DNA from: CAYMND01 sp964465065
GTDB lineage: Bacteria > Acidobacteriota > Aminicenantia > UBA2199
Length of the DNA stretch: 64,000 nt
Direction: 5' to 3'
NCBI GenBank assembly: GCA_964465065.1
Contig: CAYXHZ010000013.1
Span: 8,266-72,265, forward strand
This document shows, piece after piece, positions 7,966 to 17,527 of the stretch; position 1 is the stretch's first letter, and every line of letters begins with the position of its first letter. The position numbers and the translations under genes are program-made. The notes below the pieces were generated by a model that saw only the letters and a program-made list of their open reading frames with translations, was not told where the DNA came from and did no database searches.

Positions 7966-9765
7966 ATGGTGGCCGCAAAAAAAGGCAAGAGAAGTCAATA
8001 CCAGGAAAATCTGATCGCCCAGTGGGCCTTCGATACCCGCCCCATCCTGAGCCGTTTCCACCTGTGGCTGGAAGATATCGACATCAAATGGCAGATGGGT
8101 GAAAAAAGCGACGAATTCGTCCGCGATCTCTCTTTCATGGATGGGCGGATGGAGCGGCTGTTCGCCATCACCGGCGCCATCACCGCACTGGGCACCCAGA
8201 TTTTCGGCGGTTTCGGGAAGGGAAAAGGCGCCGCCAAACAGGAGCTCAACCAGGCCAAAAAGGAAGCCGACGCCATCTCGGCCTACGCCATGAGCGAATC
8301 GCTGTGGTACGCTTCCCGGCTGTTACCGGAAAACCACGCCATTATGGTCTGCCTGGGTGAAGGCCTGATGCCCAAGGCCGGCGAAACTCCGGAGATGGGT
8401 TCCAACCCCCAATTGGGTTTCGGCCGCATCTATGCCCGCCCGGAAGTCGCCCATTGGCTGGACCATCGCATCCACCGCCTGCTCAACGATCCCAAATACA
8501 ATTGGACCAAGTTCTATCAGGAGATCAAACAGGCCGGCATCACGGTCTGGGGGACCGCCATCGACACCCTGGAAAATACCTCGCGTTTTTCGAAAGGCGC
8601 CGACAGCGGCCCGATGACCGTTCTGCACATCTACAATCAGCCGCTGCGCATCACCAAGCCCTACGAGGGCTACGTCGGCAGTCTCACCCTGCCCCATCCG
8701 GTTGTCGAATCGGCCTTTTCCCGTTCCATACTCATCAGTTTCAAAACGCCGCGGAAACTCATCGTCCAAGCCATCGAGAGCACCTACCCCGGCATCAAAC
8801 GGAAAAACATCCATGTCTGGACCCTGGGCGGCCCCAGCCGCAGCCATCGCATCGGCGGGCTCTGGCAGGAATGGCAGACTTTGGGCGCCCATATCGTCGA
8901 GGACGGCTGGGCCTTGCCGTCGGGGGGCAAATGCTTCAACGAATCGGGAACCTATGCGCCGACATACTCCGTTGGCGACTGGCTCGACGAGGCCGGTGAA
9001 CGGCACGTCTTCATCTGCGACGGCTACGCCGCCTCGGCTGAAGCGGTTCAGGCAGCCACTTTGGCCCCGTTGCTGAACCTGAACATATTTTTATCCATTT
9101 TCACCTCCACCTTCGACCTTCCCTACAACCAGGAGCGGGAGATCATGGGGCTGGATCCGGACGCATCCGATTTTTCCGAGCGGCTGGCCCAAGTGATCAA
9201 ATCCACCCCGGATCAAGCCATGATCGACAAGATGCAAGCCATGATCCGCCAGGGGCTGGACGCCGATATCCCCCTGCACAAGCCCTTCCTGACCGCGGAT
9301 GATTTCTTCCCGGAAAAAGTCTGGGATGCGCTGAGCGTCTGCGGCTTCATGGGACCCGATCCCTATTCGGGAAATCCGGGCGTCGAATCCCTGGGCGACA
9401 ACCGCTACCGGGTCACCGTCCGACTGGCTTCGCTGAAAGGGGTCAAGTTCATCACCTTCACCTTCCAGTTCAAGGAAAACGAACTGATCAGCAAGCTGGT
9501 TTTCAATCCCCTGCTCAACCGTTTCATGGCTGGCGAAAACTACCAGGACAGACCGGTCAAAATATCCGATTCCGGTCGTATCCGCAACGAACTGCAAACG
9601 ATCTGCTCGGAAGCGCTCGAATTTGTGGACAACACCATTATCCTGCACCTGGACCGCATACCCGAAGAGGTCGTTCCGGCACCACTGCAGGTTAAACTCA
9701 AGGAAATTCTCAGCTGGTACCGTCGCGAACACCCCATCTGGTTCCGCTGGCTGAAACTGGATTGA
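7966..9765 (+). CDS. conserved-looking protein of unknown function, 599 aa
   Basis: I do not recognise this protein. It is soluble, with no signal peptide and no clear membrane span; the best hydrophobic stretch (~66-85, AITGAITALGTQIFGGFGKG) is short and Gly-rich and ends in a basic patch. Conserved-looking blocks include SLWYASRLLPENHAIMVCLGEGLMP, GFGRIYARPEVAHWLDHRIHRLL, WTLGGPSRSHRIGGLWQEW and HVFICDGYAASAEAVQAATLAPLLNL (each shown here only as landmarks). Regular codon use and a GAGG site before ATG 7966 support coding; a GTG two codons earlier (7960) is less well placed. It has its own likely promoter, and its stop abuts the stop of the convergent methyltransferase gene with no bases between. 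Confidence 0.7.
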   Translation: MVAAKKGKRSQYQENLIAQWAFDTRPILSRFHLWLEDIDIKWQMGEKSDEFVRDLSFMDGRMERLFAITGAITALGTQIFGGFGKGKGAAKQELNQAKKEADAISAYAMSESLWYASRLLPENHAIMVCLGEGLMPKAGETPEMGSNPQLGFGRIYARPEVAHWLDHRIHRLLNDPKYNWTKFYQEIKQAGITVWGTAIDTLENTSRFSKGADSGPMTVLHIYNQPLRITKPYEGYVGSLTLPHPVVESAFSRSILISFKTPRKLIVQAIESTYPGIKRKNIHVWTLGGPSRSHRIGGLWQEWQTLGAHIVEDGWALPSGGKCFNESGTYAPTYSVGDWLDEAGERHVFICDGYAASAEAVQAATLAPLLNLNIFLSIFTSTFDLPYNQEREIMGLDPDASDFSERLAQVIKSTPDQAMIDKMQAMIRQGLDADIPLHKPFLTADDFFPEKVWDALSVCGFMGPDPYSGNPGVESLGDNRYRVTVRLASLKGVKFITFTFQFKENELISKLVFNPLLNRFMAGENYQDRPVKISDSGRIRNELQTICSEALEFVDNTIILHLDRIPEEVVPAPLQVKLKEILSWYRREHPIWFRWLKLD

Positions 9766-10503
9766 TCACTGCCTCGCAGCGGTTTTTTGAGCCACCAGCA
9801 GACAGGTGGCCCCCATGCAGAACGGTTTGCATGCCGTCACCACGAAGCCGACCGCCTGCAGCCGGCGAACCTGCTCGGCCGGGGAGGCAAAGCTCCGCAT
9901 CGAACTGGACAGGTACGCGTAGCTGGTCCGATCCTCCCTCATCAGCCTGACTACCCAGGGCACCCACAGCTTGACGAAACGGTGGAAAAGCCAACGGACG
10001 AAGCGGTTCGCCGGCTGGGAGGTTTCCAGCTGCAAAAGCCAGCCCCCGGGCGCCAAAATCCGCAAAACCTCGCTCATCGCCTGTTCGAGATCCCCGGCCC
10101 GGGCATCCAGGTTACGGGTGGCAAATGAAATGGTGACCGCCTGGATGGAATTGTCTGCAAAAGGCAGGAGGCGGGCGTCAGCCGCAACGGAATCGGCATC
10201 GTTATCGGACATCGCCTCCAAACGTCCCTGGCTGAGCATATCCAGCGAAAAATCGACACCAATGACCTGGCAGACGCCCTGATTGCAGACAGTACGCAGG
10301 CTTTGCGCCGTCTTTCCGGTACCCGTACACAGGTCGACGACTCGATCGGCGGGCCGTACGAGCCGTCGGCTCTCCAGAACCAGACGCTTCCGCCAATGAC
10401 CATCCAATCCCAGCGTGATCCAGCGGTTCACCCGGTCATAATTGCCATGGATACGTTCATAGAAGGATTGGATGACCCGATTGGGCTTGGCGTTGTCCAT
10501 CAT
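9766..10503 (-). CDS. MenG/UbiE-type SAM-dependent C-methyltransferase
   Basis: 245-aa class I methyltransferase resembling enzymes that methylate demethylmenaquinone or ubiquinone precursors. Family features: N-terminal VIQSFYERIHGNYDRVNRW, GLDGHWRKRLV, SAM loop VVDLCTGTGKTA, VIGVDFSLDML, and the post-motif FATRNLDARAGDLEQAMSEVLRILAPGG, close to the UbiE signature (FG.RN..d...aL.E..RVLkPGG). The start ATG (10503) overlaps the helicase stop as ATGATG/TGA, so translation is coupled; a start at 10530 inside the helicase gene is less likely. No quinone-pathway genes are nearby, so the substrate is inferred only. Confidence 0.78.
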   Translation of the reverse strand: MMDNAKPNRVIQSFYERIHGNYDRVNRWITLGLDGHWRKRLVLESRRLVRPADRVVDLCTGTGKTAQSLRTVCNQGVCQVIGVDFSLDMLSQGRLEAMSDNDADSVAADARLLPFADNSIQAVTISFATRNLDARAGDLEQAMSEVLRILAPGGWLLQLETSQPANRFVRWLFHRFVKLWVPWVVRLMREDRTSYAYLSSSMRSFASPAEQVRRLQAVGFVVTACKPFCMGATCLLVAQKTAARQ

Positions 10504-13500
10504 AGTACCCACTGATTCATTTCCTGGCAAAAGCCGGCTTCTTTCAGCAAGGCGGTCATTTTTGCCGGCTCGATTCCATCGGCTTGGACTTCATCGACGA
10601 TCCATTGGCCGACCGGACCGAAACGGCGTCCCTTTCCCAGCCACTGCTTGCCCATATCCAGAGCGATGGCAAGCTGTTCGGTTTGCCAGTGCGGGTTGAA
10701 ACGGATCTTTCTGCCCCGGTTGCCAATGGCCAACCCCCAGCGGCCGTTTTCGCAGACCAGCCAGCCGAAATGGCGCGAAAACGGGAAACTGTGCCGAAAG
10801 AGACCATACTGGTAACCGCACAGCGAGGAAGGTTCCGCACTGTGCATCAGCTGCCAGCCTGAAGATTCGCGAGACGAAAACAGATCCAGGGCCGGCACGG
10901 TCAGGTACTGCGGGTAACGGGCTCCGCGCACGAAGTGACCGGAAATCAGCTCGCCCGCCCATTCCATCTGGGCGAGAGCGGTGCGCAGTTCCGGCCATGG
11001 CGCCGGCGCTGATTCATGCTGCAGCAGTTCCGGAAAAAAAAGACCGTATCGCTCCAGCAGAAGGCGCAACCACTCTTTTACGGCTTCCTGCCTTTCCAGT
11101 GGACTGAGAACCTGGGGCACAGTGGCAGCGGCTTTCCGCCAGCCACGGGATATCGGTCCGAACGGATGCAGTCGCAAACGTTTGGCACCGAAACGGTTTC
11201 TGGCCGCCAGAGGACCATTTCCCGAGCTTTGTTGACCATCGGCGGCCAGCAGCGTTTCCACACCGTCGAGCTGCGAACAGACGATCCGGCCGCTGAAAAA
11301 CAATTTCCGCAATCCGGACAAAACCTCGCTGTGCGAGCCGGTCAATCCCTGCTGCAACAAATCGCCGCTGCTGAGTTCGCCGATGCTGTTATCGATCAGT
11401 CTGGCGAATTCCTGTTGCAGTGGTTCCAGCAACTGGCCTGAATCGAATGCGGGAGTGAAAAAATCATCGGCCAGGGTGAACGAGATCCTTTGCTGGTTGT
11501 CAGCGCTGATGAAAACACCATAGCGGCTCATGACATCCTGCAAGACCTGCCGGTTCCAGTCGGGACACAGCCCATCCAGCATGGAACCGAACCATACCGG
11601 TGCCGGCAGGGGCAAGAGAATAAAGCGAAACAGCAGCTCGGCCAGCCGTTCATCAACAGTCAACCCAGCAGTACCCCGTTTCATCCAGCTTGCCAGAAAA
11701 CGGGCCAATCCGGGTGCGTCGACGGTATCCAGTCCCTGACGCCTTGCGGTTCTGGTTCTCTGCCATAGCTGATCGATGACCCGATTCAAGGCGAAATGAC
11801 CATCGTCCCAGAAGCTGACCTGATCAGCGGGCAGTGAATTCAGCAGCTGCTGGACCGCAGCCTGTGGCCAGGCCCAGTATTGGGCCAGACCTTCCCGACT
11901 CAATCCGGGAAAAAAGCGCAACCAATCCAGCAGGAACTGAGTGCTGGCTGGATCTGGCTCGGCCCGGACGGCCGACTCCAGAAGCGAGACGGTACGCTGG
12001 CTGTCACAGAACCCGATCAGCTCATGCTTGGCGGAGTAGAGCGCAAAGGCCTGCCGCGTGAATCCGTCCCAAGCTTCTCTATGCGTGGCGCAAAGCGCAG
12101 TTTCCATACGCTCCCAGATGGCGATGGGCACGAAGCGCCGTTCTTCGAGCCAGAGCCGCAACTCCTGCGGACTGTCCGGTTCCATACCCCGCCGGAGCCG
12201 CCATTTTTCCTGCAGGTATTGCTCGGCCAATTCCGCACTGATCGGCACTCTGTCCATTCCGGCGGTCTGCTGTAAAAGAAGCCAGGACGGTTTGATCTTG
12301 GGTGCGGCGGCTTCCGCCTTGTACATCATCTCGTTTTCATGCTGCCAGATCAGATCGGCGGCCATCGGCGAAGGTTTGTCCAATCTGGTCATTCTCTGTT
12401 CAATCCGGCCGGCGCGCAAGAGGCCGATCCAATCCCGCAGCGCCGGCAGTTCGTAATGCCGCGCCATGCTTTCCCGCCAGCAGCCCTCCAAGAGAATGCA
12501 GCGCTCTGCCTTGCCCAGCTCCTCCATCAGGCGGGCCGAACGTTCCCGGCGCCACCACAGCGGACCGCGCTGGCCGGCCCAGGAACGGGGAATGATCAAG
12601 GCGATCTGGGCCTGCTCCCGGAACAGAGCCGCCGATTGCGAACGGCTGGGCAACAGATCGTGAAATGCCGCTTGCAGAGTTGAGGCATCCAGTTCACGCA
12701 GCAGTTCAGGTATGATGGAGCTGGCGTTGGCCACCCGGAACATGATCCCTTCGTTGTTGGTCAGAGAGTTCAGGGTACCCGAACACTTTTTTTGATACAG
12801 CCATTCGAGCAGCAGGGCCAGACTGCGATTGAAGCGGCCTCCGCGGAAAGTGAACAGCAGCAGCTCATTGCCGTCCGCACCGTTCTGTCCCCCATGGACA
12901 TGGTATTCGGCGATAATGCGCCCGTGTGCCGGCAAACAGTTCCAGGCGCGGCGCTGTTCGTCCAGCAAACGCTGTAGCTCGTTCCGTACCACGGGAGAAC
13001 AGTGCAACATGGCCTGATTGGTGTCGATCGCCTCCCGACCGGACTCAACCGCCTCGAAACAAGTCAACAGTCTTTGGCAGAAAGACGGGGCCAGATCGTT
13101 GGCCTCAGCCCTCCAGAAGGGCAGAATGCCGCCTTCGCCCTGGTGGGCGGTTACCCAGACATTGACGTTGTCCCGGTGGCTGAAGCGCCAGAGACGGTTG
13201 GCAAACGGAAACAGATCGCCCGGATTGCGTTCCCAGACGAATTCCTCGTCAAGCTCGCCGATCTTGACATTGCCGTCAATCTGGCGCAAGGTGAAATACC
13301 CCCGGTCGGCAATCACACCGGAAGCGCGGTAAACCAGCATTCTGGCATGCGGACGCAATTGGCAGATCCCGTTTGAGCTGTCGTAATGGATGCGGGCGAT
13401 CAGAGCCTGGTTGCGCTGCCCGTCAAGACGGCCGGCCAAAAGATCGAGAGTCTGACGGATTTCCTCTTCCGTCAGGTCGGCGAAACTGTGGGCGCAGCGG

Positions 13501-14798
13501 AGCAAAGTCAGCATTTGTTCGGCCCGGTCCAATCCAGCCGCCATATAGATCAACAGGACTTGCGCCAGCACATCCAATGGTTTCACCGACGGACAAGCCG
13601 TTTCTATCTCACCGTTGAGGGCCATTTCGGCCATGACCAGGCCGTAGAGATGATCCAGACGGTGGCGCGGCACCAAAAGCCCTCTGGAGGTCGAATCGAC
13701 CCGGTGTCCGCTGCGTCCTATCCGTTGCAAGGTCGAGGCCACGCTGAACGGAGTTCCGAGCAGGATGACCTGATCCACCGAACCGATGTCAACACCCAAC
13801 TCCAGGGAATGCGTGGCCACGACAGCCTTGATCCGCCCGTTCTTGAAGCCCTCTTCGACGTCCTGGCGGATTTCCTTGGCCAGAGATCCGTGATGGGCCG
13901 CGACGACAGTGCCATCGTCGACGCATTCGTTGATCTGACGAACCGTGCGCTCGACCTGACGTCGGCTGTTGGCAAAGATCAGCACAGCCCGTTGCCGGTC
14001 CATCCTCTCTCGGAGCCATGGGCCGAGTTTGGAAAACTGCTCTTTTTGGCTGGTGTCGGGCCGGTCGATCTCGATCTCGCAGCGTTTCATTTTTGGAACG
14101 GATACGATTTCGATCGGTCTGGTCTGAAAGGTATGGCCATCAGGCTGACAGCACCGACCCGAAAACCAGGAGGCCACCGTTTCCAGCGGTCTGACCGTCG
14201 CCGACAGGGCCAGCCGTTGACAAGGCCCGTTGCGCTGTTCGAGCAGCTCGAGCAGGGCCATCAGCATCACACCGCGTTTGTTGTCGACCAGGCTGTGGAT
14301 CTCATCGACGATGACGGTGCCGATTCCGGTCAGCAGACCGGGCCAGCTCGCTCGCGCCATTAAAATCGCCAGACTTTCCGGTGTGGTGATGAAAATATCC
14401 GGCCGTTCTCTTTCCTGACGGCGGCGTTCAGAACTGCTGGTATCGCCGCTGCGTACCGCCACCGTGATATGGCTGTCCCAAGCGGGCATCCGCGCCTTCA
14501 ATTCCCTTAACGGAACCTGCAGGTTGACTTCGATGTCGCTGTTGAGGGCTTTTAACGGGGAAACGTACAAGATCCGGTCGGTGTTGTCTCCGTTAGCGCC
14601 ACGCCGCAGCAGCCGATCGATAAACCACAGGAAAGCGGCCAGAGTCTTACCGCTGCCGGTCGGTGCGCTGATCAGGCAGTTGCCGCCGGACTGAATTTTC
14701 GGCCAGGCCAGACGCTGCACCTCGCTGGCCTGTCCCATGGACTCGGCGAACCAGTCCTGTACTTCCGGCAGAAACAATGATAACGAACGATCTCTCAT
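10500..14798 (-). CDS. lhr: Lhr-like superfamily 2 DEAD/DEAH-box helicase
   Basis: 1432-aa ATP-dependent helicase of the large Lhr group, linked to DNA repair in known members. Motif I APTGSGKT (~45-52), Ia VSPLKALNSDI, Ib TTPESLAI, motif II DEIH (~155), III LSATV, then the second RecA domain with VLIFANSRRQVERT, VAAHHGSLAKEIR, VVATHSLELGVDIGSVD and the motif VI sequence QRIGRSGHR. A winged-helix and long C-terminal Lhr-core region follow (WWRRERSARLMEELGKAE, near the conserved DEAD-associated domain). Length fits Lhr (about 1500). A likely promoter is TTGCTC, 17 bp, TATCCT about 20 bp before the ATG. It forms a coupled pair with the methyltransferase downstream. Confidence 0.9.
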   Translation of the reverse strand: MRDRSLSLFLPEVQDWFAESMGQASEVQRLAWPKIQSGGNCLISAPTGSGKTLAAFLWFIDRLLRRGANGDNTDRILYVSPLKALNSDIEVNLQVPLRELKARMPAWDSHITVAVRSGDTSSSERRRQERERPDIFITTPESLAILMARASWPGLLTGIGTVIVDEIHSLVDNKRGVMLMALLELLEQRNGPCQRLALSATVRPLETVASWFSGRCCQPDGHTFQTRPIEIVSVPKMKRCEIEIDRPDTSQKEQFSKLGPWLRERMDRQRAVLIFANSRRQVERTVRQINECVDDGTVVAAHHGSLAKEIRQDVEEGFKNGRIKAVVATHSLELGVDIGSVDQVILLGTPFSVASTLQRIGRSGHRVDSTSRGLLVPRHRLDHLYGLVMAEMALNGEIETACPSVKPLDVLAQVLLIYMAAGLDRAEQMLTLLRCAHSFADLTEEEIRQTLDLLAGRLDGQRNQALIARIHYDSSNGICQLRPHARMLVYRASGVIADRGYFTLRQIDGNVKIGELDEEFVWERNPGDLFPFANRLWRFSHRDNVNVWVTAHQGEGGILPFWRAEANDLAPSFCQRLLTCFEAVESGREAIDTNQAMLHCSPVVRNELQRLLDEQRRAWNCLPAHGRIIAEYHVHGGQNGADGNELLLFTFRGGRFNRSLALLLEWLYQKKCSGTLNSLTNNEGIMFRVANASSIIPELLRELDASTLQAAFHDLLPSRSQSAALFREQAQIALIIPRSWAGQRGPLWWRRERSARLMEELGKAERCILLEGCWRESMARHYELPALRDWIGLLRAGRIEQRMTRLDKPSPMAADLIWQHENEMMYKAEAAAPKIKPSWLLLQQTAGMDRVPISAELAEQYLQEKWRLRRGMEPDSPQELRLWLEERRFVPIAIWERMETALCATHREAWDGFTRQAFALYSAKHELIGFCDSQRTVSLLESAVRAEPDPASTQFLLDWLRFFPGLSREGLAQYWAWPQAAVQQLLNSLPADQVSFWDDGHFALNRVIDQLWQRTRTARRQGLDTVDAPGLARFLASWMKRGTAGLTVDERLAELLFRFILLPLPAPVWFGSMLDGLCPDWNRQVLQDVMSRYGVFISADNQQRISFTLADDFFTPAFDSGQLLEPLQQEFARLIDNSIGELSSGDLLQQGLTGSHSEVLSGLRKLFFSGRIVCSQLDGVETLLAADGQQSSGNGPLAARNRFGAKRLRLHPFGPISRGWRKAAATVPQVLSPLERQEAVKEWLRLLLERYGLFFPELLQHESAPAPWPELRTALAQMEWAGELISGHFVRGARYPQYLTVPALDLFSSRESSGWQLMHSAEPSSLCGYQYGLFRHSFPFSRHFGWLVCENGRWGLAIGNRGRKIRFNPHWQTEQLAIALDMGKQWLGKGRRFGPVGQWIVDEVQADGIEPAKMTALLKEAGFCQEMNQWVL

Positions 14799-14897
14799 CG
14801 GATGGCTCAGTCCAGAAGGATACCTTTTTTATCCAGCTAGAGCAAGAGAAATAAGCCACCAGATTATGGGTTTTTTGGGGATTGTCCCCCTCTCGGA

Positions 14898-15182
14898 TCA
14901 GGCTTGAAGGTCGACTATGGCTCCCGGGGTACGCTCCCAAAGGTTGTCGCGGGATTGAATCGGATCGTTCTGAACCGCATCGACGGGTCGTCTGACGGCA
15001 TTCAGACGATTTTCATCCTTGTCGGTCTGTTCCATGGCCGGCAAGGTCCCGCTCGGCAGCAACTCGGCGTTCACTGTCTGCTCCCGATCATCCAAGGTCG
15101 GCGTCTTTTCCAACCGGTCCGTCTGGGTGGAGTGGTAGGCATTGGGTATCTGCAGACCGGCCTGTATTTCATCCAGTCTCAT
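14898..15182 (-). CDS. small hydrophilic protein of unknown function, 94 aa
   Basis: Unrecognised 94-aa protein, soluble and rich in Asp, Glu, Gln, Arg and Thr, beginning MRLDEIQAGLQIPNAYHSTQ. Support for expression is an ideal AAGGAG six bases before the ATG at 15182. The opposite-strand frame over the same bases has no ribosome site. No domain, signal peptide or membrane helix is visible; composition suggests a disordered or partly helical protein. It lies between the MltD-like gene (66 bp upstream on the same strand) and the Lhr gene, and could be the last gene of the MltD transcript. Confidence 0.55.
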   Translation of the reverse strand: MRLDEIQAGLQIPNAYHSTQTDRLEKTPTLDDREQTVNAELLPSGTLPAMEQTDKDENRLNAVRRPVDAVQNDPIQSRDNLWERTPGAIVDLQA

Positions 15183-15247
15183 GGCGTTCTCCTTTTTTCG
15201 CTACACTTTATTGCTATGAATTCCGGCTTTTGTCTACCGAAAAAAAA

Positions 15248-16906
15248 TCATCCGTTCCCGCCTACCGTCATCACCCAAAGTTTCTGTCCGGGATAAATGC
15301 GGGTTCCGGACTCGATCCGATTCAAACTCTTGAGCTGATCCACGCTCATCTGGAATTGCCGGGCGATGGCGAAAAGCGTATCGCCGGGTTTGACGACATA
15401 GGAGGCGGTTCCCGAGGGTTGCGGAAGGCTTTGCTCACCCGTCTGGGCAGCGGGAACCGGTTTGACGGCGGTCACGGACTTGGATGCGCCCCATTTTTCC
15501 GGAATGCGGATCGCCTGTCCGATGCGCAAGGTATGCCTTTTTTTCAGATTGTTCAAACGCAGAATGGCTTCAGTGCTGGTCCGGTATTTTCTGGCCAGGG
15601 CGGAAATCGTGTCCCCCTTGCGAATTCGGTGGACCGTGGTCTCGACTTCGGTCGGCACCCACTTGGTCAGTTTGGCCAAAGCCAGTTCGACGTTCTGTGC
15701 CGAACCCACGGGAACCTTCAAGTCGTAGGCGTGGTCGGGCGTCGATTTGTGGCGAAGCTCGGGGTTGAGATCGGCCAGCGTTTCGGATGGCAGCGACATG
15801 CTCTGACTCAGCTGTTCCAGTTTGAAGGGGAATTCGCTGCGAACCACTTCGTACTGGATCGACGGCAGCGGTTCGGGAAGATCCATCTGATATTTCTGCG
15901 GATCCTTGACAATCATCAAGGTGGCGATGAAGCGAGGCACGAAACGGGCCGTTTCCCGCGGCAGCATGACGTACAGGTCCCAAAAATTATCGAAATAGTT
16001 GATTTTCTGGTTGCGGATGAGCCGTTGAATGAGGAACTCTCCGCAATTGTAGGCGGCCAGGGCGGTCGTCCAGTCGCCAAAATACTTGTGCAATTCCTTG
16101 AAATAGAGGACCACGGCGTCGGTGGCCTTTTCCGGATCCATCCGTTCATCGACCCAGCGATCCTTTTTCAGACCATAGCGGTGTCCGGTGGAGGTGATGA
16201 ACTGCCAGAGGCCCAGAGCCCTGGCCGACGAATAAGCACGCATCTTGAAACCGCTCTCGATCATCGGCAACCAGGACAGCTCTTCCGGCAAACCCGCATC
16301 GCGAAGCTTTTTGACCATCATGCCGCGAAACTGACCCGAACGGGCGTAGGATTCGAGAAAATAATTGCGTTCCACCGTCTGGAAACGACGGATTTCGGCC
16401 TGAACGTGTTGATTCTCATCCAGAGCGATAAACTGCGACGATCCGCCGATGCTGGCGAACGAGGCATATATTTCCTGTATCCGCTGGGCGATCATCAGCC
16501 GTAACTGGCTTTTCTCCTCGGCGCGGGGTGAATCGACGTCCACGTTGATTTGAGCAAGAGTGGCATAGGCGGAATCGAAGGCGGCCAACGCCGCATCACT
16601 ATCCCCCTCATCCCAGCGTTTGACGGCCTCTTCGTACAATTCATTGACCCGCTCGATCTGGGTGGGAACGCTGTCGCCGTTGCCGGCGATATCCTGAACG
16701 CTGATTTCCTTGTCCTCGTCGCTGGCGGGTATCGAAGTGTCGGTCTCGACCTTGACTTCGTCGGCTTTCGCTACCTGGGCAGGAAAGGGTTGTGGAACGG
16801 TCTGGGCCGTACTGGAAGTCATCCGGCTGGCACAGGCGTTTAGCAGGAAAGCAAGCGATAAGATGAGGGTACCGGTACATATAGATTTGAATCTCGTCTT
16901 TTGCAT
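15248..16906 (-). CDS. mltD: MltD-like membrane-bound lytic transglycosylase lipoprotein with LysM domains
   Basis: 552-aa outer-membrane-type lipoprotein that cleaves peptidoglycan to 1,6-anhydro products. Signal peptide with lipobox LLNAC (Cys ~25); N-terminal helical region; SLT domain (~175-330) with catalytic-Glu motif MIESGFKMRAYSSARALGLW, QFITSTGHRYGL and AALAAYNCGE; then two LysM modules (HRIRKGDTISALARKYRTS and VVKPGDTLFAIARQFQMS) that bind glycan strands. Start ATG 16906 places the signal peptide exactly at the N-terminus and sits six bases after a -10 box; a start at 16969 would put 21 extra residues before the signal peptide and lies upstream of that promoter. Divergent from the Lrp/radical-SAM pair. 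Confidence 0.9.
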   Translation of the reverse strand: MQKTRFKSICTGTLILSLAFLLNACASRMTSSTAQTVPQPFPAQVAKADEVKVETDTSIPASDEDKEISVQDIAGNGDSVPTQIERVNELYEEAVKRWDEGDSDAALAAFDSAYATLAQINVDVDSPRAEEKSQLRLMIAQRIQEIYASFASIGGSSQFIALDENQHVQAEIRRFQTVERNYFLESYARSGQFRGMMVKKLRDAGLPEELSWLPMIESGFKMRAYSSARALGLWQFITSTGHRYGLKKDRWVDERMDPEKATDAVVLYFKELHKYFGDWTTALAAYNCGEFLIQRLIRNQKINYFDNFWDLYVMLPRETARFVPRFIATLMIVKDPQKYQMDLPEPLPSIQYEVVRSEFPFKLEQLSQSMSLPSETLADLNPELRHKSTPDHAYDLKVPVGSAQNVELALAKLTKWVPTEVETTVHRIRKGDTISALARKYRTSTEAILRLNNLKKRHTLRIGQAIRIPEKWGASKSVTAVKPVPAAQTGEQSLPQPSGTASYVVKPGDTLFAIARQFQMSVDQLKSLNRIESGTRIYPGQKLWVMTVGGNG

Positions 16907-16912
16907 TGGGTC

Positions 16913-16942
16913 ATTGTAACTTGTCGACCCCGAATGGGTCAA
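16913..16942 (-). promoter_or_regulatory. sigma70-type promoter, predicted leaderless start
   Basis: Minus strand: -35 TTGACC (16942-16937), 18-bp spacer, -10 TACAAT (16918-16913), then six bases (GACCCA) before ATG 16906. No Shine-Dalgarno sequence. Confidence 0.58.
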
Positions 16943-16975
16943 GATGGTGGAAAAACAATTTTTGATCATAGAATT

Positions 16976-17004
16976 GTTGGCTTATCATGCATAAAACAGA
17001 ATAA
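16976..17004 (+). promoter_or_regulatory. candidate promoter for the Lrp/radical-SAM pair
   Basis: -35 TTGGCT (about 16976-16981), 17-bp spacer, -10 AATAAT (about 16999-17004). A second possible -10 (GATAAT) lies about 30 bp before the ATG. The whole 16907-17062 spacer is AT-rich and divergent, a plausible site for Lrp autoregulation. Confidence 0.4.
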
Positions 17005-17062
17005 TTTTTGCTTCCTTTATTTTTTCCGTGATGATAATATGGCTTTGCAAAAGAGGTAAACC

Positions 17063-17527
17063 ATGAAAAAAATAGACGCCATCAACAAACAGATTCTATC
17101 CATCCTGCAGGAGAATGGCACGATAACGAATTCGGAATTGGCCTCCAAGATCGGCCTGTCGCCGGCAACGACTCTGGAACGGGTGAAGAAGCTGAAGAAA
17201 GAGGGAATCATCCGCAAGACGGTCGCACTGATCAACCCGGAAAAAGTCGATCAGAACATTCAGGCCTGGGTGGAAATATCCATGCTCGACCACTCCTCGC
17301 AGGCCTCCAAGATGGTCCGTGAAGCGATCAAGAACATCACATCCGTGCTCGAATGCTACCACATCGCCGGCGAGCAGGACTTCCTGATGAAGGTGGTCAC
17401 CAAAGACATTAAAACCTATCGGGAAATTTCCGCCGAGCAGATCGCCAAGATCCCCAATATCGGCAGAATCAACACCAAATTCATATTGGACATTGTCAAG
17501 GAAGAGACTCAGATTCCGATCAAATGA
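17063..17527 (+). CDS. Lrp/AsnC family transcriptional regulator
   Basis: 154-aa regulator of normal Lrp length. N-terminal winged helix-turn-helix (~1-60): DAINKQILSILQENGTIT, recognition helix LSPATTLERVKKLKKEGII; C-terminal RAM ligand-binding domain (~70-150) with CYHIAGEQDFLMKVVTKDI, where Gly/Asp residues usually line the amino-acid site. Start ATG has GAGG seven bases upstream. Its stop overlaps the start of the radical SAM gene (ATGA, 17524-17527), so the two are co-translated and probably functionally linked. Confidence 0.88.
   Translation: MKKIDAINKQILSILQENGTITNSELASKIGLSPATTLERVKKLKKEGIIRKTVALINPEKVDQNIQAWVEISMLDHSSQASKMVREAIKNITSVLECYHIAGEQDFLMKVVTKDIKTYREISAEQIAKIPNIGRINTKFILDIVKEETQIPIK

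Noticed and set aside
14904..15296. Plus-strand frame opposite the 94-aa gene
   Set aside because: No ribosome site, and it runs into the 3' end of the MltD-like gene in antisense.
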